This document shows positions 1-5,834 of a DNA stretch of 6,029 nt, one piece after another. The position numbers and the translations under genes were made by a program. Every line of letters begins with the position of its first letter. The stretch's first letter is position 1. The notes beneath the pieces are model-generated. The model did not search any database. It was not told the DNA's origin and saw nothing but the letters and a program-made list of their open reading frames with translations. This DNA is from Methanomicrobiales archaeon (GTDB lineage: Archaea; Halobacteriota; Methanomicrobia; Methanomicrobiales; Methanoculleaceae). Location: assembly GCA_012510335.1 (NCBI GenBank), contig JAAZIF010000326.1, forward strand, positions 1-6,029, in the 5' to 3' direction.

Positions 1-1037
1 ATGAACGGATAGCCGGAAGCGACCGGCCGGGGTTGACAGACCTCTCGCCGGAAGAAGAGGTGCGGGCTCTCCTTGCCGCAAGGAAAGAGGCCTATATCGG
101 TGCGTCCGATGCCTGCATCGACACCGGTATGCAAACCCCCCGTGAGGCCGCGGAGGCGATCCTCCGGGGCGCCGGCATCACCCCGGGTGAGAGGCATGAG
201 CGCGATATCCTCCTTAAGCGGTTCGGGCTTGCGGAACTCGGGGGCATGATCGACCGCGACCCGGAACTCCGTGTATGCGCCATCGCCGGGAACCCCTGCG
301 CCCACAGCAGGAGCCCGCTCCTCTACAACCGGCTCTTTGCGCACTTCGGGATGAACTACCACTACACACGTTTCGAGTGGCCCGATGTGGAGACGATCGT
401 CCGCCTCGCCTCCCTCCTCCCCACGAAGGGGTTCTCGGTCACCATACCGTTCAAGACCGATGTTATGCACTGCATCGACGAGGTGGACGACCACGCGGCT
501 GCCATCGGGGCGGTGAACACCGTCGTGCGGTGCGACGGCCGCATGTACGGTCATAACACCGACTGGCTGGGCGTGCGGACCCCGCTCGTCCACCGGAGGG
601 GTGCCCGGGCGGTGGTTCTCGGTGCCGGCGGTGCAGCGGCCGCAGCGGCCTACGCCCTCCTCTCGCTCGATATGGATCTCTCGATCCTCGCCCGTAGGCC
701 GGAGGCGGCGCGGGGGCTCAGCGAGCGGTTCGGGTGCCGATGGGGGGCGCTGGAAGATTTCAGGGGGAGCGACGTCGATGTGGTCGTAGACGCAACCCCG
801 GTCGGGATGGAGCCTGACACCCGGAGCCTGCTTGGGCCAGGCGACCTTGAACCGGGGACGACCGTCTTTGATATCGTCTACACGCCGCCGGAGACCCCTC
901 TCATCAGGGCGGCGAAGGAGGCGGGGTGCGAGACTATACCGGGCACCGAGATGTTCGTCCACCAGGCGGTGGCACAGTTCCGGCTCCTTACCGGGATCGC
1001 GGTCTCCCCCACACTGGTCCGGGAGATGCTCTCATGA
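1..1037 (+). CDS. aroE: Bifunctional shikimate kinase (AroK-type, C-terminal end only) / shikimate dehydrogenase, 5'-partial
   Basis: The C-terminal part reduces 3-dehydroshikimate to shikimate with NADPH in the cytoplasmic chorismate pathway; the N-terminal part looks like the end of a kinase that phosphorylates shikimate. The frame is open to the window edge (first full codon at nt 3, 344 residues visible, counted from there). Residues 1-57 match the tail of P-loop shikimate kinases: RI.G.DRP (R8 fits the shikimate-binding LID arginine), L-x-x-R-x-x-x-Y (R27, Y31), then an IDT strand and a final helix. After a linker, AroE begins near residue 90: SRS substrate serines (102-104), FSVTIPFK with catalytic K151, NTD with catalytic D187, Rossmann GAGGA (207-211), a basic ARR cofactor patch (230-232), DATPVGM (263-269), YTPPET and MFVHQA with Q321. 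A TTG at nt 33 could be called as the start, but it lies inside the kinase homology and has no need to be one. ATG 246 would give AroE alone but has no good ribosome site. The stop overlaps aroC by ATGA. Dehydrogenase identity is near certain; the fusion is likely. Confidence 0.93.
   Translation, partial: ERIAGSDRPGLTDLSPEEEVRALLAARKEAYIGASDACIDTGMQTPREAAEAILRGAGITPGERHERDILLKRFGLAELGGMIDRDPELRVCAIAGNPCAHSRSPLLYNRLFAHFGMNYHYTRFEWPDVETIVRLASLLPTKGFSVTIPFKTDVMHCIDEVDDHAAAIGAVNTVVRCDGRMYGHNTDWLGVRTPLVHRRGARAVVLGAGGAAAAAAYALLSLDMDLSILARRPEAARGLSERFGCRWGALEDFRGSDVDVVVDATPVGMEPDTRSLLGPGDLEPGTTVFDIVYTPPETPLIRAAKEAGCETIPGTEMFVHQAVAQFRLLTGIAVSPTLVREMLS
1021..1025 (+). promoter_or_regulatory. Ribosome binding site of aroC inside the end of aroE
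   Basis: GGGAG sits eight bases before ATG 1034. It supports the overlapping ATGA start over the longer upstream open frame. Confidence 0.6.
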
Positions 1038-2029
1038 ACACATTCGGGAGAAACTTCAGATGCACGACGTTTGGTGAGAGCCACGGGAAGGCGGTTGGAG
1101 CGGTCATCGACGGCTGCCCGCCCAAAATCAGCCTCACTGAGGCTGATATCCAGCCCTACCTCGACCGGAGGCGGCCGGGGAAGAGCCCGCTTGAGTCGGG
1201 GCGGCAGGAGCCGGATCAGGTGGAGATCCTCTCGGGTACGTTTGAGGGACGGACGACCGGCGCCCCGATAGCGCTCATCGTCAGGAACCGCGATCACCGA
1301 CCGGGGGATTACGACGCTCTCCGGGACGTATTCCGGCCAGGGCATGCCGACTACACCTGGCAGGCTAAGTACGGGCTCCGCGACCACCGCGGCGGCGGGA
1401 GGAGTTCAGGCCGGGAGACCCTCGCCCGGGTCGCTGCCGGGGCGGTGGCGGTGCGCTGCCTTGAGCCATACGGTGTCGCGATCCGGGGGAGGATCGTCGA
1501 GATCCACGGTGTGACCGGACCGGAGGCGATGGAGGCGGAGATCAGGGCAGCCCGGGATGCGGGGGACTCTGTGGGCGGGATCATCGAGGTAACGGCGGCC
1601 GGGTGCCCGGCGGGGCTCGGGGATCCGGTCTTTTTGAAACTGGATGCCGCCATAGCCGGGGCGATGATGAGCATCGGTGCGGTGAAGGGCGTCGAGATCG
1701 GTGAGGGGTTCGGCGCTGCAAGGCTCCTCGGGAGCGAGATGAATGACCCGATCATAGCCGGCGGGTTTGCAGGCAATCGTGCGGGCGGCATCCTCGGCGG
1801 GATCAGCACCGGGCAGGATATCATCGTCAGGGCAGCGGTCAAACCGACGCCCTCGATACGGCGGGTGCAGCGGACCGTTGATATCGCCGGGAAGGAGCGG
1901 GAGATATCGATCGAGGGGAGGCATGATCCCTGCATAGCCCCCCGAATCGTTCCGGTCGCTGAATGCATGCTCGCGCTTGTTCTCATCGACGCGATGCTTG
2001 AGCAGGCGAAGTACAGGGGTGAGGAGTAA
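1034..2029 (+). CDS. aroC: Chorismate synthase
   Basis: This enzyme converts 5-enolpyruvylshikimate 3-phosphate to chorismate by trans-elimination of phosphate, using reduced FMN, and is the last common step to the aromatic amino acids. The protein is 331 residues, at the short end for the family. All three family signatures are visible: GESHG at 14-18 followed by VGAVIDGCP, the GRSSGRET..RV..G segment at 122-136, and GRHDPC at 295-300 followed by APR.VPVAE. The DRRRPG segment (44-49) and the ..AGGFAGNRAGGILGGISTG segment (242-260) are also typical of the FMN and substrate site. The frame is open further upstream inside aroE, but ATG 1034 gives the family-typical N-terminus (NTFGRNF..TTFGESHG). 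It is preceded by GGGAG at 1021-1025, eight bases before the start. The ATGA overlap with aroE suggests translational coupling in one operon. It converges on aroD, leaving 73 nt between the genes. Confidence 0.97.
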   Translation: MNTFGRNFRCTTFGESHGKAVGAVIDGCPPKISLTEADIQPYLDRRRPGKSPLESGRQEPDQVEILSGTFEGRTTGAPIALIVRNRDHRPGDYDALRDVFRPGHADYTWQAKYGLRDHRGGGRSSGRETLARVAAGAVAVRCLEPYGVAIRGRIVEIHGVTGPEAMEAEIRAARDAGDSVGGIIEVTAAGCPAGLGDPVFLKLDAAIAGAMMSIGAVKGVEIGEGFGAARLLGSEMNDPIIAGGFAGNRAGGILGGISTGQDIIVRAAVKPTPSIRRVQRTVDIAGKEREISIEGRHDPCIAPRIVPVAECMLALVLIDAMLEQAKYRGEE

Positions 2030-2057
2030 AAGTCTTAACGCGGATCCCTCCATATCC

Positions 2058-2063
2058 TTTTTT
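2058..2063 (+). terminator. Oligo-T run, candidate terminator of the aroE-aroC operon
   Basis: Six consecutive T residues lie 29 nt after the aroC stop in the convergent aroC-aroD gap. Archaeal RNA polymerase commonly stops at such runs without a hairpin. A small GGCC-GGGA-GGCC hairpin follows at 2080-2091. On the opposite strand only a four-T run at 2028-2031, overlapping the aroC stop, could serve aroD. Confidence 0.4.
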
Positions 2064-2102
2064 ACCTCGCGGTTAGAGTGGCCGGGAGGCCTGCCCATCC
2101 GA

Positions 2103-2732
2103 TCACTTCAGTAGATCCGCGAGCTGCCGCATCTCCCGGATATGGTACTGCCCCTCCGCCGTCGGGGTGCCGGCGTGGCAGAAGACAAACTCCGACCCGA
2201 AGAGCGGCAGGATGGCCCGGGCGTAGCGGAAATTGGCGCCCATGATGCTCGTGCATATGGGTTTCTGCGCCCTGTGGGTGAACGTGACGAACGCCATGAG
2301 GTCATCCTCCGTGCGGGGTTTTACGACGATCTTCGGGATGTCGCCATATGACCTGAGCGTGGCCTCGATCCTTCCAAGCTCCGGGGGGGAGGGCATCTCG
2401 TTCGTATGGAGGGATGCGATGATCCGGGCACCCCGGCTCTTGATGGCGGGCGCGTGGTTCCTGTAGCGGGTCTCCATGTCCACGAGATCGACGCATCCTG
2501 CGATCGGTCCTACGATCCGGGCCCAGAGATCGGCATCGCCGGCAAAATCTCCCCCTTCCTCCCTGCTCCTGAGCGTGGCGATCAGGGGGATGGCGGTCTT
2601 CTCCCGGATCGCGTGAACCTGATCCAGGAGGCCCCCCTCCATCCGGTCAAGCCTGATCTCGATGAACGCCGGGCTGTACTCAAGCACCTGGTCGATAACG
2701 CCGGGATCCTCTACGGAGACGACAATCTTCAT
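2103..2732 (-). CDS. aroD: 3-dehydroquinate dehydratase, type I
   Basis: This enzyme dehydrates 3-dehydroquinate to 3-dehydroshikimate through a Schiff base to lysine, so it makes the substrate of the adjacent AroE. The protein is 209 residues, typical of archaeal type I enzymes, a single TIM barrel with no fusion. Visible motifs are EIRLD (25-29), ATLRS..EGG with R55, VDMET (84-88), ASLH with general acid/base H109, KIVV with the Schiff-base lysine K134, MG..FRYAR with substrate arginine R172, and TAEGQ with Q195. The usual MG..G..SR motif is altered here to MGANFRYAR, but the arginine is kept. ATG 2732 is the only sensible start; the bases before it (GGATAAGC) give at best a weak ribosome site. 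A TATA-like box about 30 nt upstream suggests a nearly leaderless message. It is separately promoted from, and convergent with, aroE-aroC. Confidence 0.95.
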   Translation of the reverse strand: MKIVVSVEDPGVIDQVLEYSPAFIEIRLDRMEGGLLDQVHAIREKTAIPLIATLRSREEGGDFAGDADLWARIVGPIAGCVDLVDMETRYRNHAPAIKSRGARIIASLHTNEMPSPPELGRIEATLRSYGDIPKIVVKPRTEDDLMAFVTFTHRAQKPICTSIMGANFRYARAILPLFGSEFVFCHAGTPTAEGQYHIREMRQLADLLK

Positions 2733-2756
2733 GCTTATCCGGAGTATGGCCGCTCA

Positions 2757-2770
2757 TCATTTAAGAATTA
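2757..2770 (-). promoter_or_regulatory. Candidate TATA/BRE region of aroD
   Basis: On the minus strand this reads TAATTCTTAAATGA, the only AT-rich patch close to the aroD start. Its centre, near 2763, is about 31 nt before the ATG, which would put transcription start only a few bases before the codon. That fits the poor ribosome site. Confidence 0.4.
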
Positions 2771-2787
2771 GTCTCGTCCCAACCCTT

Positions 2788-2814
2788 AGATACCTCGCCG
2801 CGGCGGGGGTATCT
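2788..2814. repeat. 27-nt inverted repeat upstream of aroD
   Basis: AGATACC at 2788-2794 is mirrored by GGTATCT at 2808-2814. Between them lies the palindrome CGCCGCGGCG (2796-2805). Folded as RNA this gives 11 pairs with one G-U pair, one bulged G and a four-base loop. No T-run follows on either strand, so a terminator is unlikely. It lies just behind the candidate aroD TATA box, where archaeal activator or operator sites are found. It would not be part of the aroD message if that promoter is right. Confidence 0.6.
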
Positions 2815-2959
2815 TCGCCGGTCAGGTGTACGATGCCCGCGCTCACGCGCATCAGGAGTCTGGCCGGGGTTCAGTGATCCCACCAGGGGCGCTGCAGGAA
2901 TATACCAGAGCCCCGGTTCAAGTCCTGGATGCCGGTGCGGATCCCTTCCGCATCACGGG

Positions 2960-3275
2960 AGACTGAGAACATTACTCGGGAGCGGGGCGGTTCTTCTCCC
3001 CCTCATGGCCGTCGCGCTGCCGGCAGCTGCAGCAGGTCCATGGGCGGGTTAACCCACCGGCGACTGCCCCGGATGCGGGTATCACCAGTACCGGAGAGGC
3101 AGAGATAGTCCGGACAGGCCCGCCGGCGACTGTGACCGGATGCGCCTCCGGAACAGAACCGGTGATGCCGGCAACCTCCTCTTTTCCGAGCGGCCCCCTT
3201 GAGGCCCGCCCATCCGGGCTAACCCCTCTCCGCACAGAGCCGCAGTTACCGAAGGATCTCAGGGGGCGGGCATAA
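2960..3275 (+). pseudogene. Possible decayed secreted-protein gene
   Basis: One frame (2960-3049) encodes an arginine-containing start, a hydrophobic run (AVLLPLMAVALPAAAA) and a stop at 3050-3052, looking like a Sec signal peptide with a small-residue cleavage site. The following sequence, in another frame, reads as a P/T/S/G-rich extracellular-type stretch (NPPATAPDAGITSTGEAEIV, then TGPPATVTG) to a TAA at 3273-3275. A direct repeat (CCGGCGACTG at 3057-3066 and 3123-3132) recurs after exactly 66 nt, or 22 codons, giving the PPAT motif twice in that same frame. I infer a frameshifted remnant. No start codon of the ATG type fits, and the protein family is unknown. Chance in GC-rich DNA is the alternative. 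Confidence 0.22.
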
Positions 3276-3381
3276 CCCCTGCAGCAGGAACGAGGGATCA
3301 GGGACGTCCGGGGAGATTCCCTCGCCCGGGTCTGAGGGTGATATATCCCCCTTGGGTGTGAGCCAAAAAGATTGTGAGGGG

Positions 3382-3390
3382 TTATAAGTA
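3382..3390 (+). promoter_or_regulatory. Orphan TATA-like box
   Basis: TTATAAGTA lies in GC-rich surroundings with an A-rich stretch (AAAAAG, 3365-3370) a few bases upstream as a loose BRE. Transcription would start near 3410-3415. No gene begins within 100 nt downstream. The RNA would contain a hairpin, CAGGCA (3433-3438) with TGCCTG (3456-3461), followed by the AT-rich island at about 3475-3520. It may be the relic promoter of a lost gene, or it may drive a small RNA. Confidence 0.3.
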
Positions 3391-3496
3391 GAGGACGTGC
3401 AGGTAGCCCAATATACGGATGCTGATGAGGCACAGGCAGGGTTCCACCACAGCGTTGCCTGGCCACACAGTAGTATGAATTTACTGTATAATAATT

Positions 3497-3697
3497 TTAT
3501 CTATTGTGACATTTAGTAATGGTTGTAACAAGCAGCCGCCCACCCGGCCGGATCTCATGGGGCATGGGGCCGCGCCGCCGGCACACCGGCACCCCATCGT
3601 CGCGCGCGAAGACCGCCTCGCCCCTGCGTGCGGCCACCCTCAAACCCCCAAAGATTAAGGCAAAACCCCTACCCCAAATGGAAGATATTTCTATCAT
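3497..3697 (-). CDS. Small hypothetical ORF, 66 residues, doubtful
   Basis: This frame runs divergently from RuBisCO. In its favour, AAGGAG lies eight bases before ATG 3697, and the middle part uses codons like those of the neighbouring genes. The product is basic (many R) with one moderately hydrophobic stretch (GFALIFGGLRVAA, about residues 11-23) and matches no family I recognise. Against it, the plus strand of the same region also carries a 65-codon ORF (3519-3716). That ORF has a TATA-like AT-rich box at 3491-3500 about 25 nt before its ATG. At most one of the two is likely real, and I cannot decide from sequence alone. Confidence 0.22.
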   Translation of the reverse strand: MIEISSIWGRGFALIFGGLRVAARRGEAVFARDDGVPVCRRRGPMPHEIRPGGRLLVTTITKCHNR

Positions 3698-3718
3698 CGC
3701 GCCCTCTCCTTCATGAGG
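3681..3718 (+). promoter_or_regulatory. Promoter and ribosome binding site of the RuBisCO gene
   Basis: GAAGATATTT at 3681-3690 is the nearest TATA-like box. Its centre, near 3686, would start transcription about 3711, giving a leader of roughly 15 nt. TGAGG at 3714-3718, seven bases before ATG 3726, is a good ribosome site and decides the start. Confidence 0.4.
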
Positions 3719-3725
3719 CTATGAT

Positions 3726-5018
3726 ATGGCGATTGACTGGTACGAAGAATTTGTTGACATGGACCACACCCCCGGCCCGGATGAACTCGTAGCCCTCTAC
3801 TACTTCCAGCCCGCGCCCGGGACCAGCAGGAAGGAGGCGGCCGGCCGGATAGCATCCGAGAGCTCGACCGGAACCTGGACGACCCTCTTTACCATGCCCC
3901 CCCGTATGCGGGATCTCCAGGCGAAGGCGTTTGAGATCGAGGAGAACTACGTAAAGATCGCATACCCCCTCGCCCTCTGGGAGGAGGGGAACGCATCCCA
4001 GCTCTTGAGCGGCATCGCCGGGAACGTCTTCGGGATGAAGGCGCTTGAGAGCCTGCGCCTGATCGACGCCTCGCTCCCGGTAGGCTACATCCGGCATTTC
4101 GCGGGGCCTCACTTCGGCATGGAGGGGATCCGGAACATGATGAAGGTCCATGGCCGGCCGCTCACCGGCGCGGTGCCGAAGCCAAAGGTGGGGTTCACCG
4201 CGGAGGAGCACGCGGAGGTCGGGTATGAGACCTGGATGGGCGGGTTTGACTTCGTGAAGGACGATGAGAACCTCACATCCCTCGCGTTCAACCGGTTCGA
4301 GGATCGCGTCCGGGTCATGGCGAAGATGCGGGACCGCGCCGAGCAGGAGACCGGTGACCTGAAGTCCGCGTTCATAAACATTACAGCCGATACAGAGACC
4401 ATGAAGAAACGGGCGGATATGCTCGCCGAATACGGCTGGAACTACGCCATGATCGATGTTGTGGTGGCCGGGACCGCCGCGGTCGCGACCCTCCGGGACC
4501 ACTGCTCCGACCTCGGGCTTGCGATCCACGCCCACCGGGCGATGCATGCAGCCTTTGACCGGGACGAGGAGCACGGGATCACGATGCAGTTCCTGGCAAA
4601 GATCATGAGACTCATAGGGGTTTCCCAGATCCACACCGGGACCGCCGTAGGGAAACTGGTCGGAACGCGGGCGGAGGTCACGGTGCTTGCCGATATCCTC
4701 CGCCGGAGGCATACCGATGCCGTGGACCATATGGCCCTCGACCAGGACTGGGGCGCGATCAGGAGCGCTTTTCCCGTATCTTCGGGCGGGCTCCACCCCG
4801 GGCTTGTGCCTGACGTCCTCGATATCTACGGCCGCGACCTCGTCCTCCTGGTGAGCGGCGGCATCCACGGCCACCCGAAGGGCACACGGGCCGGCGCAGA
4901 GGCCACCATGCAGGCGATCGAGGCCTGGAGTGAGGGCGAGACCCTCGATGAGAAGGCAAAGAGGGCTCCAGAACTGAAAGGTGCCCTCGATAAGTGGGGC
5001 TACTATAAGCCCAAATAA
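3726..5018 (+). CDS. rbcL: Form III ribulose-1,5-bisphosphate carboxylase/oxygenase, large subunit
   Basis: It adds CO2 and water to ribulose 1,5-bisphosphate, giving two 3-phosphoglycerates. Form III enzymes of archaea act without a small subunit. The protein is 430 residues, full length for form III. Catalytic residues, with spinach equivalents: E45 (E60), T50/W51 (T65/W66), N100 in GNVFG (N123), K152 and K154 in PKPK (K175, K177), carbamylated K178 with D180 and E181 in KDDE (K201, D203, E204), H270/R271 (H294/R295), H303 (H327), loop-6 K310 in GKLVG (K334) and S353 in SSGG (S379). The P1-phosphate glycine segment reads VSGGIHGHP, so the first glycine (G403) is S377. In archaea ribulose bisphosphate comes either from AMP breakdown or, in Methanospirillum and relatives, from phosphoribulokinase in the reductive hexulose-phosphate pathway. 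Neither set of partner genes is in the window, so the pathway is open. The gene stands alone with its own promoter. Confidence 0.96.
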   Translation: MAIDWYEEFVDMDHTPGPDELVALYYFQPAPGTSRKEAAGRIASESSTGTWTTLFTMPPRMRDLQAKAFEIEENYVKIAYPLALWEEGNASQLLSGIAGNVFGMKALESLRLIDASLPVGYIRHFAGPHFGMEGIRNMMKVHGRPLTGAVPKPKVGFTAEEHAEVGYETWMGGFDFVKDDENLTSLAFNRFEDRVRVMAKMRDRAEQETGDLKSAFINITADTETMKKRADMLAEYGWNYAMIDVVVAGTAAVATLRDHCSDLGLAIHAHRAMHAAFDRDEEHGITMQFLAKIMRLIGVSQIHTGTAVGKLVGTRAEVTVLADILRRRHTDAVDHMALDQDWGAIRSAFPVSSGGLHPGLVPDVLDIYGRDLVLLVSGGIHGHPKGTRAGAEATMQAIEAWSEGETLDEKAKRAPELKGALDKWGYYKPK

Positions 5019-5675
5019 CTATTTTCCAGGTATCTCTGCAGGCGACCGCGAGAGCCTCATGAGCCCCTCCCGGAACTCATCGATATACGCCGGCATGGAA
5101 AGGCTTCCTTCTGGAAACGGGCTTTTTGTATCATAGAGTCGCTCGATCGTTGCGTCAGTCGGGAGCAGGTCGACGACGATCCCGGCATCCTCTGAGGCCT
5201 CCCCCATGGCCGCACGGAACGGCCCGATACAGTATGCGAGCCGGCGCCGGTAGGTATCCCGGGTCTTCTCCAGGTAGCCGCGCAGCCGGTAGACCTCGAT
5301 CCGGTGAAAATCGCGCAGGACTCGCCAATCCACGGTCTTGCCGAGCATGTAGCGGTAGTTCCGGAAGGGGTGCATGCACTCGAGCTCCGCCGGGACGGTC
5401 CCGCAGGTGCCGAATATGACGATATGGTAGTCCGCCGGGTCAAGGACGTCATCGATGACCCGGCGGAAGAGCCTGTGGCTCGGGCTCTGGCTGTAGGGTT
5501 TTTTCACGGCGCAGGGGAGGAAGAGAGCGATCTCCTTCGGTGTTACCTGGTAATCATCGATGATGAGCCGGTATGCTTCCTCAAACTCCTTCCGGTAGAA
5601 AGGAGGACCGGGTATACCGGTTGTGTCCCGGGAGCGCCGGATTCCTATACATCCGTCATGTATCGTCCGGTTCAC
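5019..5675 (-). CDS. DUF5591 domain protein (archaeosine-synthase related)
   Basis: The protein matches the DUF5591 region found in archaeal tRNA-guanine transglycosylase paralogues such as archaeosine synthase ArcS, here as a stand-alone protein. Counted from GTG 5675 (218 residues), it has PC at 54-55 and KKPYSQSPSH at 58-67, the family hallmark PC..KPYS.S.SH. FGTCGTVPAELE follows at 88-99, like the GVVP.ELE segment of ArcS, and then a mostly helical, basic C-terminal half. A role in tRNA or nucleotide modification is inference from the relatives; no catalytic function is proven for the isolated domain. The start is uncertain. The frame is open to TTG 5783 / ATG 5780, adding 36 residues, but that extension is G/P-rich, crosses homopolymer runs and does not look conserved. 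No start candidate has a good ribosome site. Its TAG lies immediately next to the RuBisCO TAA, tail to tail. Confidence 0.85.
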   Translation of the reverse strand: MNRTIHDGCIGIRRSRDTTGIPGPPFYRKEFEEAYRLIIDDYQVTPKEIALFLPCAVKKPYSQSPSHRLFRRVIDDVLDPADYHIVIFGTCGTVPAELECMHPFRNYRYMLGKTVDWRVLRDFHRIEVYRLRGYLEKTRDTYRRRLAYCIGPFRAAMGEASEDAGIVVDLLPTDATIERLYDTKSPFPEGSLSMPAYIDEFREGLMRLSRSPAEIPGK

Positions 5676-5714
5676 TCGTGTACTATTGGCCGGCGGAAGC
5701 AAAAAGCCTGACCC

Positions 5715-5741
5715 GGGGGGGTTTTGGGCCCCTTTTTCCCC
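5715..5741. repeat. Homopolymer cluster with a hairpin and T-run
   Basis: Seven G, four T, three G, four C, five T and four C follow one another. On the plus strand the last four G of the first run can pair with CCCC (5729-5732), followed directly by TTTTT, which resembles an intrinsic terminator. There is no plus-strand gene to end here. On the minus strand it lies in the doubtful N-terminal extension of the DUF5591 frame, so it may be untranslated leader or a slippage spot. Confidence 0.45.
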
Positions 5742-5834
5742 GGTGCCCCAATGGCTCCGTGCATCGGGCTTTGAGTCCATCAAGTTATGCCCCGTGACTG
5801 TTCCATGGTATGCCCTGCCGGAACTATTAGTCGA

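Larger units (their letters stand above)
2790..3480. other. About 0.7 kb of GC-rich sequence with no intact gene
   Basis: Together with flanking regulatory DNA this belongs to a gap of nearly 1 kb between aroD and RuBisCO. Open frames exist on both strands but look like by-products of high GC: the 164-codon minus frame at 2972-3466 is rich in R, P and S and matches no family I know. On the plus strand, the frame with codons starting at 2790 is open to 3275 except for one TGA at 2964-2966. It includes a stretch (2820-2963) that reads like plausible protein (GQVYDARAH, GALQEYTRAPVQVLDAG) but has no ATG start. No tRNA, rRNA or CRISPR was found. Confidence 0.6.

Noticed and set aside
1..12. ATG at the first base
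   Set aside because: Reads only three codons before a TAG, and the real frame is the kinase frame starting at nt 3.
926..1033. Upstream extension of the aroC frame
   Set aside because: Lies within the aroE coding end; the family N-terminus and the GGGAG site both point to ATG 1034.
1351..2098. Long minus-strand frames antisense to aroC
   Set aside because: Overlap a fully conserved chorismate synthase and have shadow-type composition.
2912..2935. tRNA-like T arm (CCCGG-TTCAAGT-CCTGG)
   Set aside because: The stem has a mismatch, and no matching acceptor stem, anticodon arm or D arm can be found upstream at the right distances.
3423..3428. TGATGA as box C of a C/D guide RNA
   Set aside because: No D box (CTGA), C' or D' box at suitable spacing follows.
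2972..3466. 164-codon minus-strand open frame
   Set aside because: R/P/S-rich composition, no recognisable domain, and opposite frames of similar length; typical of chance frames in GC-rich DNA.
3711..4874. 387-codon minus-strand open frame antisense to RuBisCO
   Set aside because: Shadow of the RuBisCO codon pattern; H/R/P/G-rich with no domain, while the plus strand has every catalytic residue.
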